DNA of 64,000 bases. Source: CAVPFA01 sp963703655 (GTDB taxonomy: Bacteria > Actinomycetota > Acidimicrobiia > Acidimicrobiales > Bog-793). The notes below the pieces were generated by a model that was given only the letters and a program-made list of their open reading frames with translations, made no database searches and was not told the origin of the DNA. Location of the stretch: positions 782,632-846,631 of the forward strand of contig CAVPFA010000004.1 in NCBI GenBank assembly GCA_963703655.1, given 5' to 3'. The translations under genes and the position numbers were made by a program. Below are positions 17,836-27,624 of the stretch, one piece after another (the first letter of the stretch is position 1; every line of letters starts with the position of its first letter).

Positions 17836-19803
17836 ATGAGGTTGTCGTGCGGGCTGTTAGGACGCAGGGGGCGATCGGGCTTCTTCCCGATCTTGGCGGC
17901 GGCCGCCCTCGTCCTATCCGGATGCCAATCGAGTGTGGCCGTCGGGCATCCGCGGCTCGAGGTCTTAAGGGGCGGCACGGTGTACTTCACGCGGTTCGGA
18001 GCAGCCTCTTCAACGCCGAACTGGATCTTCCCGTTCATCAGCGGCAACTACGAGACTTACGAGAACGTTGAGACCCAGCAGCTCATGTACCGCCCGCTCT
18101 ACTGGTTCGGTCAGATCAAGACCCCGTCCCCATCCTTTGACGAGCAGCTGTCGCTGGCCCTCGCACCCACCTCCTCGAACGGGGACAAGACCGTAGTGAT
18201 CCGGCTCAAGGGTTGGAGATTCTCGAACGGCCAGCGCGTCAACGCCCAGAGCGTCATCTTCTGGATGAACATGCTGAAGGCTGAGCCGAGCAACTGGGGT
18301 GCCAGCTTGAAACCGGAGTTCCCCTACAACGTCACGAGCTACTCGGCACCAGAGGGTCCCCTTGGTGACCTCGTGACGATCTCCTTCGACAGGCGTTACT
18401 CCACGTCGTGGCTGCTCTACAACGAGTTGTCGCAGATCACGCCCATGCCCGAGGCCTGGGATGTCACTTCGCTCCGGGGCAGTCCCGGATCCGGGAGATG
18501 TGGCGTCGTCGGCCGGGGCCAGATGAACGGCTCGGTGACCACGGCGGCCTGCGATCGTGTGTGGGACTTCGACACCGACGACGGCGGAACCTTGACAATC
18601 CCCCAGATGAGCGGTAACCCCGATACCTACGGCTCAAACCCTCTGTGGCAGGTCGTCGACGGCCCGTGGAGGATGTCGAGCTACGACGCATCGAACGGTG
18701 AGGTCACCTTCGTCCCGAATCGGGACTACTCGGGACCGCAAAGGCCGATCATCTCGAGGTTCGTCGAGGTGCCCTACACGTCGGACGCGGCCATGCTCGC
18801 CGCCCTCGCCCGGGGTGGCTCGGGTGCGCCCGACGTGGCGGGCGTCTCCACCCAGGACCTTCCCATGAACAACGGACCGCCCGGAGTCGCCGGCGCCAAC
18901 CTGGCCCAGCTGGCCGGGAGGTACAACCTCGACCTCAGCGACGGATGGGGCATCTTCTACGACCCGATGAACTTCAACTCGACCGGAGACCACGGAACGA
19001 CGGGTGCGCTCTTTCGCCAGCCGTACATCCGCCAGGCCCTGCAGTTGCTCGTCAACCAGCCGGAGCTCATCAGGACGGCCGCCCGCGGGTACGGGGTGCC
19101 AGATTATGGACCGGTCCCCGCTTTCCCGAAGAATCCGTTCCTCACCGAACAGGAGACGGCCAACCCGTATCCCTTCGACCCGGCCAAAGCCGTGCTGCTC
19201 TTGAGAGACCACGGTTGGAAGATCTACCCGGAGGGAGCTGACCGCTGCACGAGGCCCGGAACCGCCCCAAGCGATTGCGGCAAGGGCATCAAAAGAGGCA
19301 CCAGACTGAGGTTCACGGTTCTCTATGCCAACGACCTGGTGTGGCACATCCAGCTTGCGCTCGCCGAGAGCTCGGCGTGGGCAAAGGCCGGCATCCAAGC
19401 TGCGCCCGAAGGGGAATTATTAGGCTCTGTCGAGTGTGCCGTCGGTCTCGTATGCAAACCCGTCGGTTCCTGGGAAATGGCCTCTTGGGGAGGCTGGGCT
19501 TTTTATCCCGATTACCTTCCGACCGGTGAGAACATCTTCGCCGGGGGCTCGGCTACCAACGTCGGTGGGTACGAGAATACGAACGCCAACCGCCTGATCA
19601 CCGAGACCCTGGTCTCGAAGCGCCTCGGCTACCTGTTCGATTACGAGAACTACCTGGCCACACAGGTACCCGTCATCTGGCAGCCTGACAACTCGCTGAC
19701 AGTCTTCGAAGTCTCGAAGAACTTGGGCGGCGTTTCGCCGATCAACGCTTTGATCACGCTTACGCCCGAGTACTGGTACTGGAAGACCTCGAGCCGTTCC
19801 TGA
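17836..19803 (+). CDS. Extracellular solute-binding lipoprotein, family 5
   Basis: A 655-aa SBP family 5 protein, longer than most. The signal peptide ends in a clear lipobox (LVLSGC, Cys 30), so it is anchored to the outer face of the membrane. Family features include VIRLKGWRFSNGQRVNAQSV and the later IRQALQLLVNQPELI block. No permease or ATPase genes adjoin it, so it either uses a transporter encoded elsewhere or acts as a sensor. It is divergent from the TIR gene, with 194 bases between them. Confidence 0.9.
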   Translation: MRLSCGLLGRRGRSGFFPILAAAALVLSGCQSSVAVGHPRLEVLRGGTVYFTRFGAASSTPNWIFPFISGNYETYENVETQQLMYRPLYWFGQIKTPSPSFDEQLSLALAPTSSNGDKTVVIRLKGWRFSNGQRVNAQSVIFWMNMLKAEPSNWGASLKPEFPYNVTSYSAPEGPLGDLVTISFDRRYSTSWLLYNELSQITPMPEAWDVTSLRGSPGSGRCGVVGRGQMNGSVTTAACDRVWDFDTDDGGTLTIPQMSGNPDTYGSNPLWQVVDGPWRMSSYDASNGEVTFVPNRDYSGPQRPIISRFVEVPYTSDAAMLAALARGGSGAPDVAGVSTQDLPMNNGPPGVAGANLAQLAGRYNLDLSDGWGIFYDPMNFNSTGDHGTTGALFRQPYIRQALQLLVNQPELIRTAARGYGVPDYGPVPAFPKNPFLTEQETANPYPFDPAKAVLLLRDHGWKIYPEGADRCTRPGTAPSDCGKGIKRGTRLRFTVLYANDLVWHIQLALAESSAWAKAGIQAAPEGELLGSVECAVGLVCKPVGSWEMASWGGWAFYPDYLPTGENIFAGGSATNVGGYENTNANRLITETLVSKRLGYLFDYENYLATQVPVIWQPDNSLTVFEVSKNLGGVSPINALITLTPEYWYWKTSSRS

Positions 19804-19921
19804 TGGCGAGCTTCTGCTGAGCCTGGCATGGGTGCGTTCCGGCGTTGGCGGAGCTGGAAGTGTCCCAGTAGGGTGACGACCGGACCTAGCAGAACTTATT
19901 TCCAGAGAATTGGGTGGTGTG

Positions 19922-20314
19922 ATGGCCGAGTTCCCCGCGCTGGCGCACGTAGCTGTGACGGTCACCGATCTTGACCGGAGCCGAGCCTGGTATCAGGGAT
20001 TGTTCGGCACCACTCCGGTGCTCGACGAGGACACCGGCGCGTACTACCACGTCGTTTGGCTCATGGGCGGGACGCTCTTCGGCATTCATAAGCACGCCCA
20101 TCCGTCGAGTGCGGAGCCGTTCGATGAGCTGCGGCCAGGGCTTGACCACGTCGCCTTTGGTTGTGCGAATCGGGCCGAGCTCGAGCAGTGGGAAGCTCAG
20201 CTGAACTCACTTGGGATCGCGCACGGCGGTGTGGTCGACGCGCCCTATGGTTCGGGCTTGTCGTTCAGAGACCCGGACAACATCGCCCTGGAGTTCTTCG
20301 CACCGCCCGGATAG
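19922..20314 (+). CDS. VOC-family (glyoxalase-like) protein
   Basis: A 130-aa vicinal-oxygen-chelate protein. The N-terminal His is in ALAHVAVTVTDLDRSRAWY, a second His in LDHVAFGC and the last acidic ligand in DPDNIALEFF, so the metal site looks complete. ATG at 19922 is preferred to an upstream TTG at 19910 because the usual N-terminus begins there. Substrate is unknown. Its 3' end overlaps the remnant of a cyclase-family gene on the other strand. Confidence 0.83.
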   Translation: MAEFPALAHVAVTVTDLDRSRAWYQGLFGTTPVLDEDTGAYYHVVWLMGGTLFGIHKHAHPSSAEPFDELRPGLDHVAFGCANRAELEQWEAQLNSLGIAHGGVVDAPYGSGLSFRDPDNIALEFFAPPG

Positions 20315-20790
20315 TCGCCGCCGGCGCCGGAATTGCGAACCATCTCAGCGTCGAGGAGGGCTCGTGAACGAGCAAGCATTGGCGCCGCCCCGACGATCTC
20401 GATGGTTGCAGCTGCAGCCACAGCGAGCTGCGCTGCCTCGTCGAGCCTTTGTTGGCCGACCAGCCATTCCGCCCGGTCGAGCTGCGCGCGTGCGGTCCAG
20501 TAGGCATCAGCCGAGGTCGCTAAACGTAACCTCGACATCAGCGAGGTTCTCCTCCACGAGCTCGTCCTCACCTCGTGCGCTGGCGACGACTGCCTTGGTC
20601 CGGGTGACCTGCGCCCGGAGGAACGGGGGGACCTCGCCAGCTGGGCGCGCGGATAACAGGCCAGCGAGCCGATCGGCTTCCTCGAAATCGCCAAGGTCGA
20701 TCGCTGCCTCGAGGGCAAGCGGGAGGGCGAACAGGATCGCTTCGTGCACGACGCCGAAGCCTCCGCTCATGATCTTGCGGCGTCAAGCAG
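20245..20790 (-). pseudogene. C-terminal remnant of a cyclase/LuxR-type TPR protein
   Basis: Two overlapping minus-strand frames carry the helical C-terminus typical of large adenylate-cyclase/AAA/TPR or LuxR-type regulators: first EAAIDLGDFEEADRLAGLL and PPFLRAQVTRTKAVVA, then AYWTARAQLDRAEWLV and EAAQLAVAAAATIEIVGAAP. A net +1 base near 20515-20530 separates them. The 5' end is missing: an in-frame stop lies just upstream of 20770 and no domain of the rest of such a protein is found to the right. It is a decayed fragment, unlike the other frameshifted genes in this window. Confidence 0.65.
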
Positions 20791-21114
20791 CTGGGACGAA
20801 AGCTATGAGGTGGCGGATGCCCGGCAGCTTTCGATCACAAAGACAGACTCCGCTAGTGGCTCGCAAGCTAGGGCGGCTGGGGTCAAGTACTCGCTGCCTG
20901 AAGTAAGGTGAGGGACACGACGCCGTTTGGCCATCCGGGCAGCAGGCTTGACAACCCTAAGGTCATAAGTTCATAATCTGGTCAATAATCATCGCACGGG
21001 TGGAAACGCGTAAGCCCAGAACGGCTGAAGATGGACTACTCTACGTGCGGCTTTCATTAGGACTCGTCCTTGTAATGTCGATAGCAGCCCTGCCATACTT
21101 CCGGTCCAGTCCCG
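20791..21114. other. Intergenic stretch before the P450 gene
   Basis: No credible gene is seen. The stretch is noticeably richer in A and T from 20948 on and carries a promoter-like pair described separately. A nine-codon frame starting ATG at 21034 occurs in the presumed 5' leader, but nothing supports translation of it. Confidence 0.5.
20948..20977 (+). promoter_or_regulatory. Predicted promoter upstream of the P450 gene
   Basis: A consensus TTGACA is followed after 18 bases by CATAAT. Transcription would start near 20984, about 130 bases before the P450 start. Confidence 0.5.
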
Positions 21115-22353
21115 TTGTCACGACTGAAGCTCCCGACCGATGCGCCTCAGCACTCTTCTCTCGGTCGCGCTGAACCTGTCAATGTGAACAAGGCGACTGA
21201 ACCATCCTGTGTCCTACATGAGAACTCTCATGTGGTTCCGTGGTCGAAGGCTGACTGCGACTTCTTACTCGTGTTTAACTACCGCGACTTGCGGGCCATC
21301 GCGCGAGACTGGAACGCATTTACATCAGCCGTACCCTTGCGTGTCCCTATTCCTCCGGACATAGGGGGACGGAACGTCGCCCAGCTGCCGCTCGAATCCG
21401 ATCCACCGGACGCGACCGAGTATCGACGTATCATCGAAGAAGTATTCAATCGGGATACGGCAGCAAAAATCGAGCCCACGGTCGCCGTCATGGCTGACGT
21501 GCTCATGGACTCGGCTCTGCAGCGCGGCGAACTCGAGGTCACCGATTCGTTCGCACTTCCGCTTTTCTTGCGTGCCTTGGCGCTGACACTTGGCCGACCA
21601 CAGGCCGATGCAACCGAGTGGTTGGCCTGGGGACGAACAGTCTGGCAATGGTCAGACACCATCCACCAATACCTCCCGAATGAGCGAATGGATGCGTACC
21701 TCGAGAAGTGTATCGACGAAGCTCAAGCGGATCCGGGCGAAGACTTTTTCGGCCGGATAGCGGGAGCCCAGTTCCACGGCCGGCCCCTTACCCGGGAAGA
21801 GATGCTCGGCCTTGCGAACATCGCACTCGCCGCCGGACGCGACCCCGCAGTCGACGTCATTGCCGACGGGCTCCACTACCTCGCCACGAACCCTAGTGTG
21901 TTCGAGGCGCTTAGAAACAGCCCAGACATGGTGCCATCCGCTATCGAAGAGTTGCTCAGGTATTTCTCGCCCGTTCACGTACTGGGTCGTACCGTTACAA
22001 CCCCGAAAACCCTCTATGGGTACGACCTCGTTCCAGGAGACCTCATCGGGCTCGGCTTCGCCGCCGGGAACCGAGACCCTGAGGCGTTCGAACGCCCACA
22101 TGAATGTAACCTTAGCCGTCGGCCGAACCGTCACGTCGCATTCGGCCATGGCCCACACACCTGTGTCGGCGCGCCCCTTCCGCGCATGTTGCTTAAAGTC
22201 GTGCTGACGTGCTTCACAACACGCGTCGAGACGATGCTGATCGCCACTGACTCAGGCGAACAAACAGCGGAGATTGCCCCCGGCCTTCACATTCGGGTGG
22301 CTCCGACCCATCTCACGTTACGGTTAACACGCTCGCAACCTCCCTGGACCTAG
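21115..22353 (+). CDS. Cytochrome P450 with atypical I-helix
   Basis: A 412-aa class I bacterial P450. The heme-ligand loop is AFGHGPHTCVGAPLPR, with the axial Cys, and the ExxR motif is EELLR. DPPDATEYRRIIEEVF is the usual C-helix entry. The I-helix, normally AGxDT, reads AAGRDPAVD: the acid is kept but the oxygen-activating Thr is replaced by Pro. Such P450s may use substrate-assisted activation, peroxide, or catalyse non-hydroxylation chemistry. No ferredoxin or reductase gene adjoins. TTG at 21115 is a weak start choice; GTG at 21184 is possible. Lower GC than the flanks suggests transfer. Confidence 0.85.
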   Translation: MSRLKLPTDAPQHSSLGRAEPVNVNKATEPSCVLHENSHVVPWSKADCDFLLVFNYRDLRAIARDWNAFTSAVPLRVPIPPDIGGRNVAQLPLESDPPDATEYRRIIEEVFNRDTAAKIEPTVAVMADVLMDSALQRGELEVTDSFALPLFLRALALTLGRPQADATEWLAWGRTVWQWSDTIHQYLPNERMDAYLEKCIDEAQADPGEDFFGRIAGAQFHGRPLTREEMLGLANIALAAGRDPAVDVIADGLHYLATNPSVFEALRNSPDMVPSAIEELLRYFSPVHVLGRTVTTPKTLYGYDLVPGDLIGLGFAAGNRDPEAFERPHECNLSRRPNRHVAFGHGPHTCVGAPLPRMLLKVVLTCFTTRVETMLIATDSGEQTAEIAPGLHIRVAPTHLTLRLTRSQPPWT

Positions 22354-22391
22354 TCAACGGCCTCGCTGACAGGGTGTATCGACAGACCAGA

Positions 22392-22420
22392 CCTTAGGGC
22401 GAGTGTGGTGCCGCCTAAGG
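22392..22420 (+). other. Hairpin after the P450 gene
   Basis: CCTTAGG and CCTAAGG form a seven-pair stem around a 15-base loop, 39 bases past the P450 stop. No T-run follows, so it is only a candidate terminator or processing hairpin. Confidence 0.3.
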
Positions 22421-22525
22421 CCATGCAAGCTAAGCGCTCACATCCCGACATGGCAGCGATCGGCATCGCGCAGAGTTTGAATAATACGTCTCGGACGGCT
22501 TAACCAAGCCTCTCAGCGATCGACG

Positions 22526-23731
22526 TCAGGCAGACGCCTCGGACCCGGGTAGATCGGGAGGCCAGTCGAAGCTGGTGTTCAGTTCCTGCGTGGTCCGCGA
22601 CTCTGCAGAACGGTAGGCACTCTCGATGATGTCGATGACGTGCCGGGCATGGTCCGCCGTGACCGGCGTGGGCTTGTCATCGAGGACCAAATCGGTCAGC
22701 TGCATGATGTCCTCGAACACGTGTGACTCCGGGATCTGCCAGTGAGGTCCCGCGACGTGAGGGAGCACTCGCATCTGCGCATCCCAGTCCCAAGTCGGGA
22801 AGTCGGTCGTAAGTTCTCTGTGCGCGAACTGGAAAGGCTCACCGTTCAGAAGAAGGCCGCGGATTTCGCCTTTTGTGCCAAAGTAATGAGCTGCTCCGAA
22901 ATCGTCGACAACCCCCCCAGCCGCGGTTCCATGAACGGCTGCGAACACGCTATCGCCGAAATCGAGGAGGATCAAAGTGTTGTCGTCTACCTCGGTGTCG
23001 ATCTCTCGGCCCGCGAACTCGTGAGCCGGTACAGTAATTCCCGACATCGCAGTCACCCGTCCGGCGGGGCCTAGCACGCTGGTCAGACCGTGCAGTGCGT
23101 AGACCGTTGTGTCGTACAATGGACCACCGCCGGGACGCTTGAAGTACCAGCCCGGGTCAATGAGCGTGCGTGAAGCGGAGAAGCGCTCGGCCTCGTTCTC
23201 GTGGTAGCTGCCGAAAGAGCTGCCGCAGATCGCCCAGCTGAGGCGACCGATGGCACCCTCCGAAATGAGCTGTCGTACTTTGGTCAGCTGAGGACGCAGC
23301 ACTTCACCGGGAGATGCGACGATTCGGCAGCCGGCACGGTCTGCAACCTCGATGAGCTCAGTCGCCTCTTCCACTGTGGTGCTCATAGTCTTGTTGAGGT
23401 GAACGTGCTTACCAGCACTGAGCGCGATCCGTCCCTGCGTCGCGTGCAGACCGATGGGGGACACGATCGTGACGGCGTCGATCGTGTCGTCATTGACAAG
23501 GTCCTCGATGCTCGCATAGACCTTGCCGATACCGTACCGATCAGCGGCCTCCTGAGCCCGGTCGACGACTGGATCGCACAATGCCGTGACGACGACACGC
23601 TCACGCACGTCGTTTGCACACAGGTGCGGAAGTATCCCCCGCAACGTCAACGTCCCTACGCCGACAATACCGAAGCGCAACGGGCCGGCTCTCTTCACAT
23701 GGGCGCTGCTCGGCGCCTCGACTGGAAACAT
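22526..23731 (-). CDS. Gfo/Idh/MocA-family oxidoreductase
   Basis: A 401-aa NAD(P)-dependent sugar or cyclitol dehydrogenase. The Rossmann motif is GIVGVGTLTLRGI, the catalytic Lys segment is HVHLNKTMST (EKP in most members, here NKT), and GGGPLYDTTVYALHGLTSVLG is the conserved His-bearing block of the second domain. The promoter at 23741-23768 puts transcription start next to ATG 23731; a GTG two codons upstream is also open. A close paralogue lies at 29911-31126 with about the same length and the same NKTMSTTV substitution. Substrate unknown. Confidence 0.9.
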   Translation of the reverse strand: MFPVEAPSSAHVKRAGPLRFGIVGVGTLTLRGILPHLCANDVRERVVVTALCDPVVDRAQEAADRYGIGKVYASIEDLVNDDTIDAVTIVSPIGLHATQGRIALSAGKHVHLNKTMSTTVEEATELIEVADRAGCRIVASPGEVLRPQLTKVRQLISEGAIGRLSWAICGSSFGSYHENEAERFSASRTLIDPGWYFKRPGGGPLYDTTVYALHGLTSVLGPAGRVTAMSGITVPAHEFAGREIDTEVDDNTLILLDFGDSVFAAVHGTAAGGVVDDFGAAHYFGTKGEIRGLLLNGEPFQFAHRELTTDFPTWDWDAQMRVLPHVAGPHWQIPESHVFEDIMQLTDLVLDDKPTPVTADHARHVIDIIESAYRSAESRTTQELNTSFDWPPDLPGSEASA

Positions 23732-23740
23732 GGACACATG

Positions 23741-23768
23741 ATCATAATGTTGTTGTGACCGGCGTCAA
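23741..23768 (-). promoter_or_regulatory. Predicted promoter giving a leaderless oxidoreductase mRNA
   Basis: On the minus strand TTGACG and TATGAT are 16 bases apart, and the -10 ends nine bases before ATG 23731. A transcript would begin within about three bases of that start. Confidence 0.55.
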
Positions 23769-24304
23769 AGAGCTCTGGTAAGCGGCAACCACTCGGCCCG
23801 GCGGCGGAGGACCAAGGCAGACCAGCGAAATAAGAGGTGTATTGCAGGCACTGCACGGCGAAACCGCCGAGACGCGTCGAACGAAGGAAACAGGAGGGCA
23901 GCGCCTGCAGTTCGGCTCACGTCAGGCCCGACTTTGGCGCGACTTTTGCGTCATCCCAGGAGATGTGGTCGCGGCGAGGAAGTGTCTCCACTACGCGTGA
24001 GACAAACGGCCGGGTCAGGCGATGGTGGCCTTGTCCCAGTTGGCAGCGCTCACGCTGAGGGCCAAGACCTTCGACTGGAACGCGTTCCTGCGGCTCACGA
24101 TCCTGACGGTGCGGTCGCCGGCGCCGACGAGCTCGAGACGGACGTCTCTCGAGTCAAGGCCGAGAGTGCCCGACGTGGCGTCATCGACTGGAACGGCAGG
24201 TCGGGGTCCATCACCTCTGCGTTCACGAGGTCCCTCGCCATGACCGCCTCGATCGTGGCCGCCAGTACCTCTCTCGGTCGCCATCTGCGCTGAGACGGGG
24301 GACC
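23769..24304. other. Intergenic stretch without recognisable gene
   Basis: All reading frames here are short and show no family pattern. The stretch lies between the oxidoreductase promoter and the IS110 remnant, and is probably degraded DNA. Confidence 0.45.
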
Positions 24305-24605
24305 ACGCCGGTTCTCCGCGTCCTCGGACGCAGCGCGGCACACCGGTCTCGATATCACCCTCTACTCCTCAGACACCAAGCGCGCCAAGGGTCATCTCGC
24401 TCGCCAGGGCCCGTCGGTGCTGCGATGGTTCTACGAGGCGGCCAAGTCAGCCGCCAAGCCCGCCGCTCCAGACCGCCAGTACTACCTCGGCGTTCGTGAG
24501 CGCCTTGGCGCCCAGCGGGCGACGCTCTCTGTTGCTCGCAAGATCGCACGGTGGGTGCATCACCGCCTGCGCGAGCTCGGCGACGAGACCTTCGCGCCGG
24601 CGTGA
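24305..24605 (+). mobile_element. IS110-family transposase, C-terminal remnant
   Basis: Read in one frame, the stretch gives SASSDAARHTGLDITLYSSD, then KGHLARQGPSVLRWFYEAA and an end with ATLSVARKIARWVHHRLREL. This is the IS116/IS110/IS902 transposase C-terminal domain, whose catalytic Ser lies in this half. The N-terminal DEDD RuvC-like half is absent, and no terminal structures were recognised, so the element is dead. It marks the boundary between the P450 region and the sugar-transport locus. Confidence 0.75.
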
Positions 24606-25081
24606 TGAACGGCTTCTCACGGGAACCCCGTCTTGCGACTCGCCCAGCCAATCCGATGTTCTGCGGCCTGCTCCAGCAACCAGACTGCTGCAGGGACCTG
24701 TCCCTGTCAGCCTCCAAAGAACGATTCGGCCGCCGCCTTTCATGTGGGAATCACCCATCCACCATCATGTAGCCGGAGCCTTGTCTCCGCGCGCCGAGGC
24801 AAGTCGGGCAACGCCACACGGCTGGCCTCTGGACGGGTTGTCTTCGAGCCAGTGGCGATCGTGATTGGCCTAGGCGCTGCGAGCCGTTCGGATGCGAGCA
24901 CTTGATGCGGCAGATTTCGAAGGGGGTTGTGCTCCTCGCAAACCATCAAATACAAGGAGCGACAGCCTCAGCTCCCGGCATCGAGAATGAAGATCCGCCA
25001 TCCCGAGGTCTCATGCCACATCGGTTCTCCAGTTGGACGGGGCACAGCTCACCGAGCCGTGTCCACTCGCGGTCGCGCGCC
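24606..25081. other. Intergenic stretch after the IS110 remnant
   Basis: No gene is supported. The stretch ends at the strong promoter of the sugar-binding protein gene. Short frames on both strands look like chance. Confidence 0.45.
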
Positions 25082-25110
25082 TTGACTTGAAAAAATAATA
25101 ACCTTACAAT
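25082..25110 (+). promoter_or_regulatory. Strong predicted promoter of the sugar ABC operon
   Basis: TTGACT and TACAAT are separated by exactly 17 bases of A/T-rich DNA inside a GC-rich region. The expected start of transcription is near 25117, which leaves a leader of about 100 bases before the ATG at 25218. Confidence 0.7.
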
Positions 25111-25217
25111 CTCCCCAGCGTGTCGGGCGGGACAGTGCCGGCATCAGGGATGCTGCATTATCGCCACCTCCACCCGGGATGCGCCAGGCAACGTCTTGGG
25201 TAAAGGGGGAACACTTG

Positions 25218-26597
25218 ATGAGACGGCATTTCCTGCCCCGACCTCAGTCCGCAACGGGTCACCGCAGCAACTGCACCTTGGCATCGAGCGGCACCTGGCG
25301 AACGCGTCAGTGCCTACTTGCGGTCGGCGCACTCGTGGCCGCGATTATCGTCGGAGTTGGCGTGCCGGCATCTGCTAATAGCAAGCACGCCGCTGGCTCC
25401 AACAGTAAGCAGACGATCACGGTCTGGGGGGACTGGGCGAACACCGGCCCTGGTCTGCAGGCCCAGCGCCAGCTCAATACCGGTTTCGAAAAGAAATACC
25501 CACAGTACAAGATCGACTTTGTCAACGTCCCGTTCGCCGATTTTAGCGCCAAGATGGATGCAGCCATTGCCGCGCACAGCGGGCCGAATGTCGTGAACGT
25601 GTATCCGGGAGTCGTCGCGGCAGCGTTCCGGAACGGCTTGGTTCCCCTGCAGAGCATGCTCACGGCTCAGAATCGGCAGACCTGGTTGCTACTCAGTTCG
25701 GCGAATAGCCCAGATGGCAACCTTTATTCTGTCCCGTGGACAGAGTACGGGTACTTCTTTTACTACAATAAAAAGCTCTTTAAAAAGGCCGGATTGAACC
25801 CGAATAAGACACCAAGCACGTGGCAGCAGTTCCTTCACGACTGCAGCGTCTTGAAGGCGCACAAGATCGTGCCGATGTCGGTCGGTTTCAAGGACGGTTT
25901 CGATTGGGAGTGGTACGCGTTCCCCATGCTCGACCAACTGATGAGTCGGACCGAGACCACGCAGTGGCTCGATTACAAGGTGTCCATCACTAGTGCGCCC
26001 TTCCCTCAGGTCTGGACGATGATAAAGAGTCTCGGGACGGACGGCTATTTCGCCTCTGACGCCTACGCGCTCAATCTGTACAACGACTCATACACCAACT
26101 TTGGAAACGGGAAGGACGCGATGGTGCTCGACGCCCCGACCATCTCTGACCTAACATCGGCTCAGAAAGAACTCGGCTCCAGCAATGTCGGAGTTTTCCC
26201 GTTCCCCAGGCTCCCAGGATCGAAGTGGGCTCCCTTCGTAGATGCCGGGCCGTCCGCGGGATGGGGGATCACGAAGTGGACCACTGATCGAAAGGGAGCG
26301 TGGGACTACATCTCGTACCTTGAGAGCCCGAGCTCCGAGTCGCTCGCTTGGAAGACGGCCGGCGCCATCCCGAACAACTCACAGGTCGCGACCCCGACGA
26401 ACGACTCGGCGGTCAAGTCGATCCTCGCTGCGCTCAAGAACCCGCTTGACCACACGATCTATACAGGATTCCCTCTTTCCGTTCTTGGGATCAACGAGCG
26501 ATATGCGAGCGAGATGATCCAAGGTCAGATCTCGACCACGCAGGTGCTGCAGATGATGGAGCAGCTCCGAGAGAGCCTCGCACCAACCCTCAAATAA
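25218..26597 (+). CDS. Sugar ABC transporter substrate-binding protein, family 1
   Basis: A 459-aa binding protein of the carbohydrate uptake (CUT1) type. The long N-terminus carries a membrane segment (LLAVGALVAAIIVGVGVPA) and a cleavage region before the mature start, which reads ITVWGDWANTGPG and later VPWTEYGYFFYYNKKLFKKA, classic for maltose- or glycerol-phosphate-type SBPs. ATG at 25218 is chosen because aaaggggg stands just before it; a longer frame begins at 25179. No lipobox is seen. Two permease genes follow; the ATPase is not in the window and is probably a shared MsiK-like protein encoded elsewhere. Confidence 0.93.
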   Translation: MRRHFLPRPQSATGHRSNCTLASSGTWRTRQCLLAVGALVAAIIVGVGVPASANSKHAAGSNSKQTITVWGDWANTGPGLQAQRQLNTGFEKKYPQYKIDFVNVPFADFSAKMDAAIAAHSGPNVVNVYPGVVAAAFRNGLVPLQSMLTAQNRQTWLLLSSANSPDGNLYSVPWTEYGYFFYYNKKLFKKAGLNPNKTPSTWQQFLHDCSVLKAHKIVPMSVGFKDGFDWEWYAFPMLDQLMSRTETTQWLDYKVSITSAPFPQVWTMIKSLGTDGYFASDAYALNLYNDSYTNFGNGKDAMVLDAPTISDLTSAQKELGSSNVGVFPFPRLPGSKWAPFVDAGPSAGWGITKWTTDRKGAWDYISYLESPSSESLAWKTAGAIPNNSQVATPTNDSAVKSILAALKNPLDHTIYTGFPLSVLGINERYASEMIQGQISTTQVLQMMEQLRESLAPTLK

Positions 26598-26603
26598 AGA
26601 TTG

Positions 26604-27608
26604 ATGCAGGCACGCGGCGGGGCACAGGCGATACCAGCGCCAGGCCACGGCCGATCACTTGCGTCGACGGAGGATGGCAGCGATGGCCACAGCACACCTA
26701 ACAAGGGCGCTGTCTATGGCTCGCGGAGCAAGTGGCCCCGACCTTTGTGGAGTTGGCTGGCAGCGATCGGCTACGTAGGACCGCTTATAGTCGGCATCGT
26801 GCTCGTCATAATTGGTCCGGCGCTATACGGGCTGTCCCGCTCGTTTTACGATTGGCAGCCTGGCGGGACGAGCCCCTTCGTGGGGCTGTCCAATTATCGA
26901 GAAGTCACCGACTCCTTCACGTTCCATCAGATCCTCGTGAACGAGGGGATCTATTTGTTGGGAATACCGTTGTGGACCATCCTGCCGATTGCCATCGCTG
27001 TCTTCCTATCGACCCGAGTGTGGGGCGCTTCGGTGGTACGTGCCATCATGTTTATGCCTGCGGTGGTCTCTCCGGTGCTTCTCGGCGTAATGTTTGCTCC
27101 GTTGCTCAGCCCCTCTGGTCTCGTCAACACGACCTTGGACAAGCTCGGGCTCGGCTTCTTGTCCCGCGCGTGGCTTTCCGATCCCCAGCTCGTGAAGCCG
27201 ACGATCATCATCGTGCTGGCCTGGGCGGGTGTTGGTCTCGGCGTGGCGGTGTTCACCGCAGCGTTCACTGGCATTCCGCCCGAGCAGCTCGACGCCGCCC
27301 TCGTCGCCGGGGCGTCGAGCTGGCAGCGCATGGTGCACGTGATCTTGCCCGGAATGCGAAAGACGGTGGCGCTGTGGGCTACGTACAACGCCTTGACCGT
27401 CTTTCTTTGGCTCTTTGGGCTTATCTACGCCCTGACGGCCGGAGGTCCGGGAGACGCAAGTTCTTCGATCGACTACGACGTTTACACCAACGCAATCAGC
27501 AACAACCTTTACGGCTACGCGGCGGCCGAAGCGGTGTATTTGCTGATTATCGTGATTGTGATCGCCGTAGTCGGCTGGCGGCTAACCAAGCTCTGGTCCA
27601 ACGACTAA
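26604..27608 (+). CDS. Sugar ABC transporter permease, MalF/UgpA type
   Basis: A 334-aa inner-membrane permease with six helices after a cytosolic N-terminus. The first helix region holds YVGPLIVGIVLVIIGPALYG and the segment SFYDWQPGGTSPFVGLSNYR is the CUT1 signature; the EAA loop is LDAALVAGASSWQRMVHVILP. It lies six bases after the binding-protein gene. ATG at 26604 and TTG at 26601 are equivalent choices. Confidence 0.93.
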   Translation: MQARGGAQAIPAPGHGRSLASTEDGSDGHSTPNKGAVYGSRSKWPRPLWSWLAAIGYVGPLIVGIVLVIIGPALYGLSRSFYDWQPGGTSPFVGLSNYREVTDSFTFHQILVNEGIYLLGIPLWTILPIAIAVFLSTRVWGASVVRAIMFMPAVVSPVLLGVMFAPLLSPSGLVNTTLDKLGLGFLSRAWLSDPQLVKPTIIIVLAWAGVGLGVAVFTAAFTGIPPEQLDAALVAGASSWQRMVHVILPGMRKTVALWATYNALTVFLWLFGLIYALTAGGPGDASSSIDYDVYTNAISNNLYGYAAAEAVYLLIIVIVIAVVGWRLTKLWSND

Positions 27609-27624
27609 TGGTGAAGAAATCGAT

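Noticed and set aside
24015..24358. Minus-strand frames of about 90-110 codons before the IS110 remnant
   Set aside because: They overlap each other in different frames, show no recognisable family and have arginine- and serine-rich chance composition.
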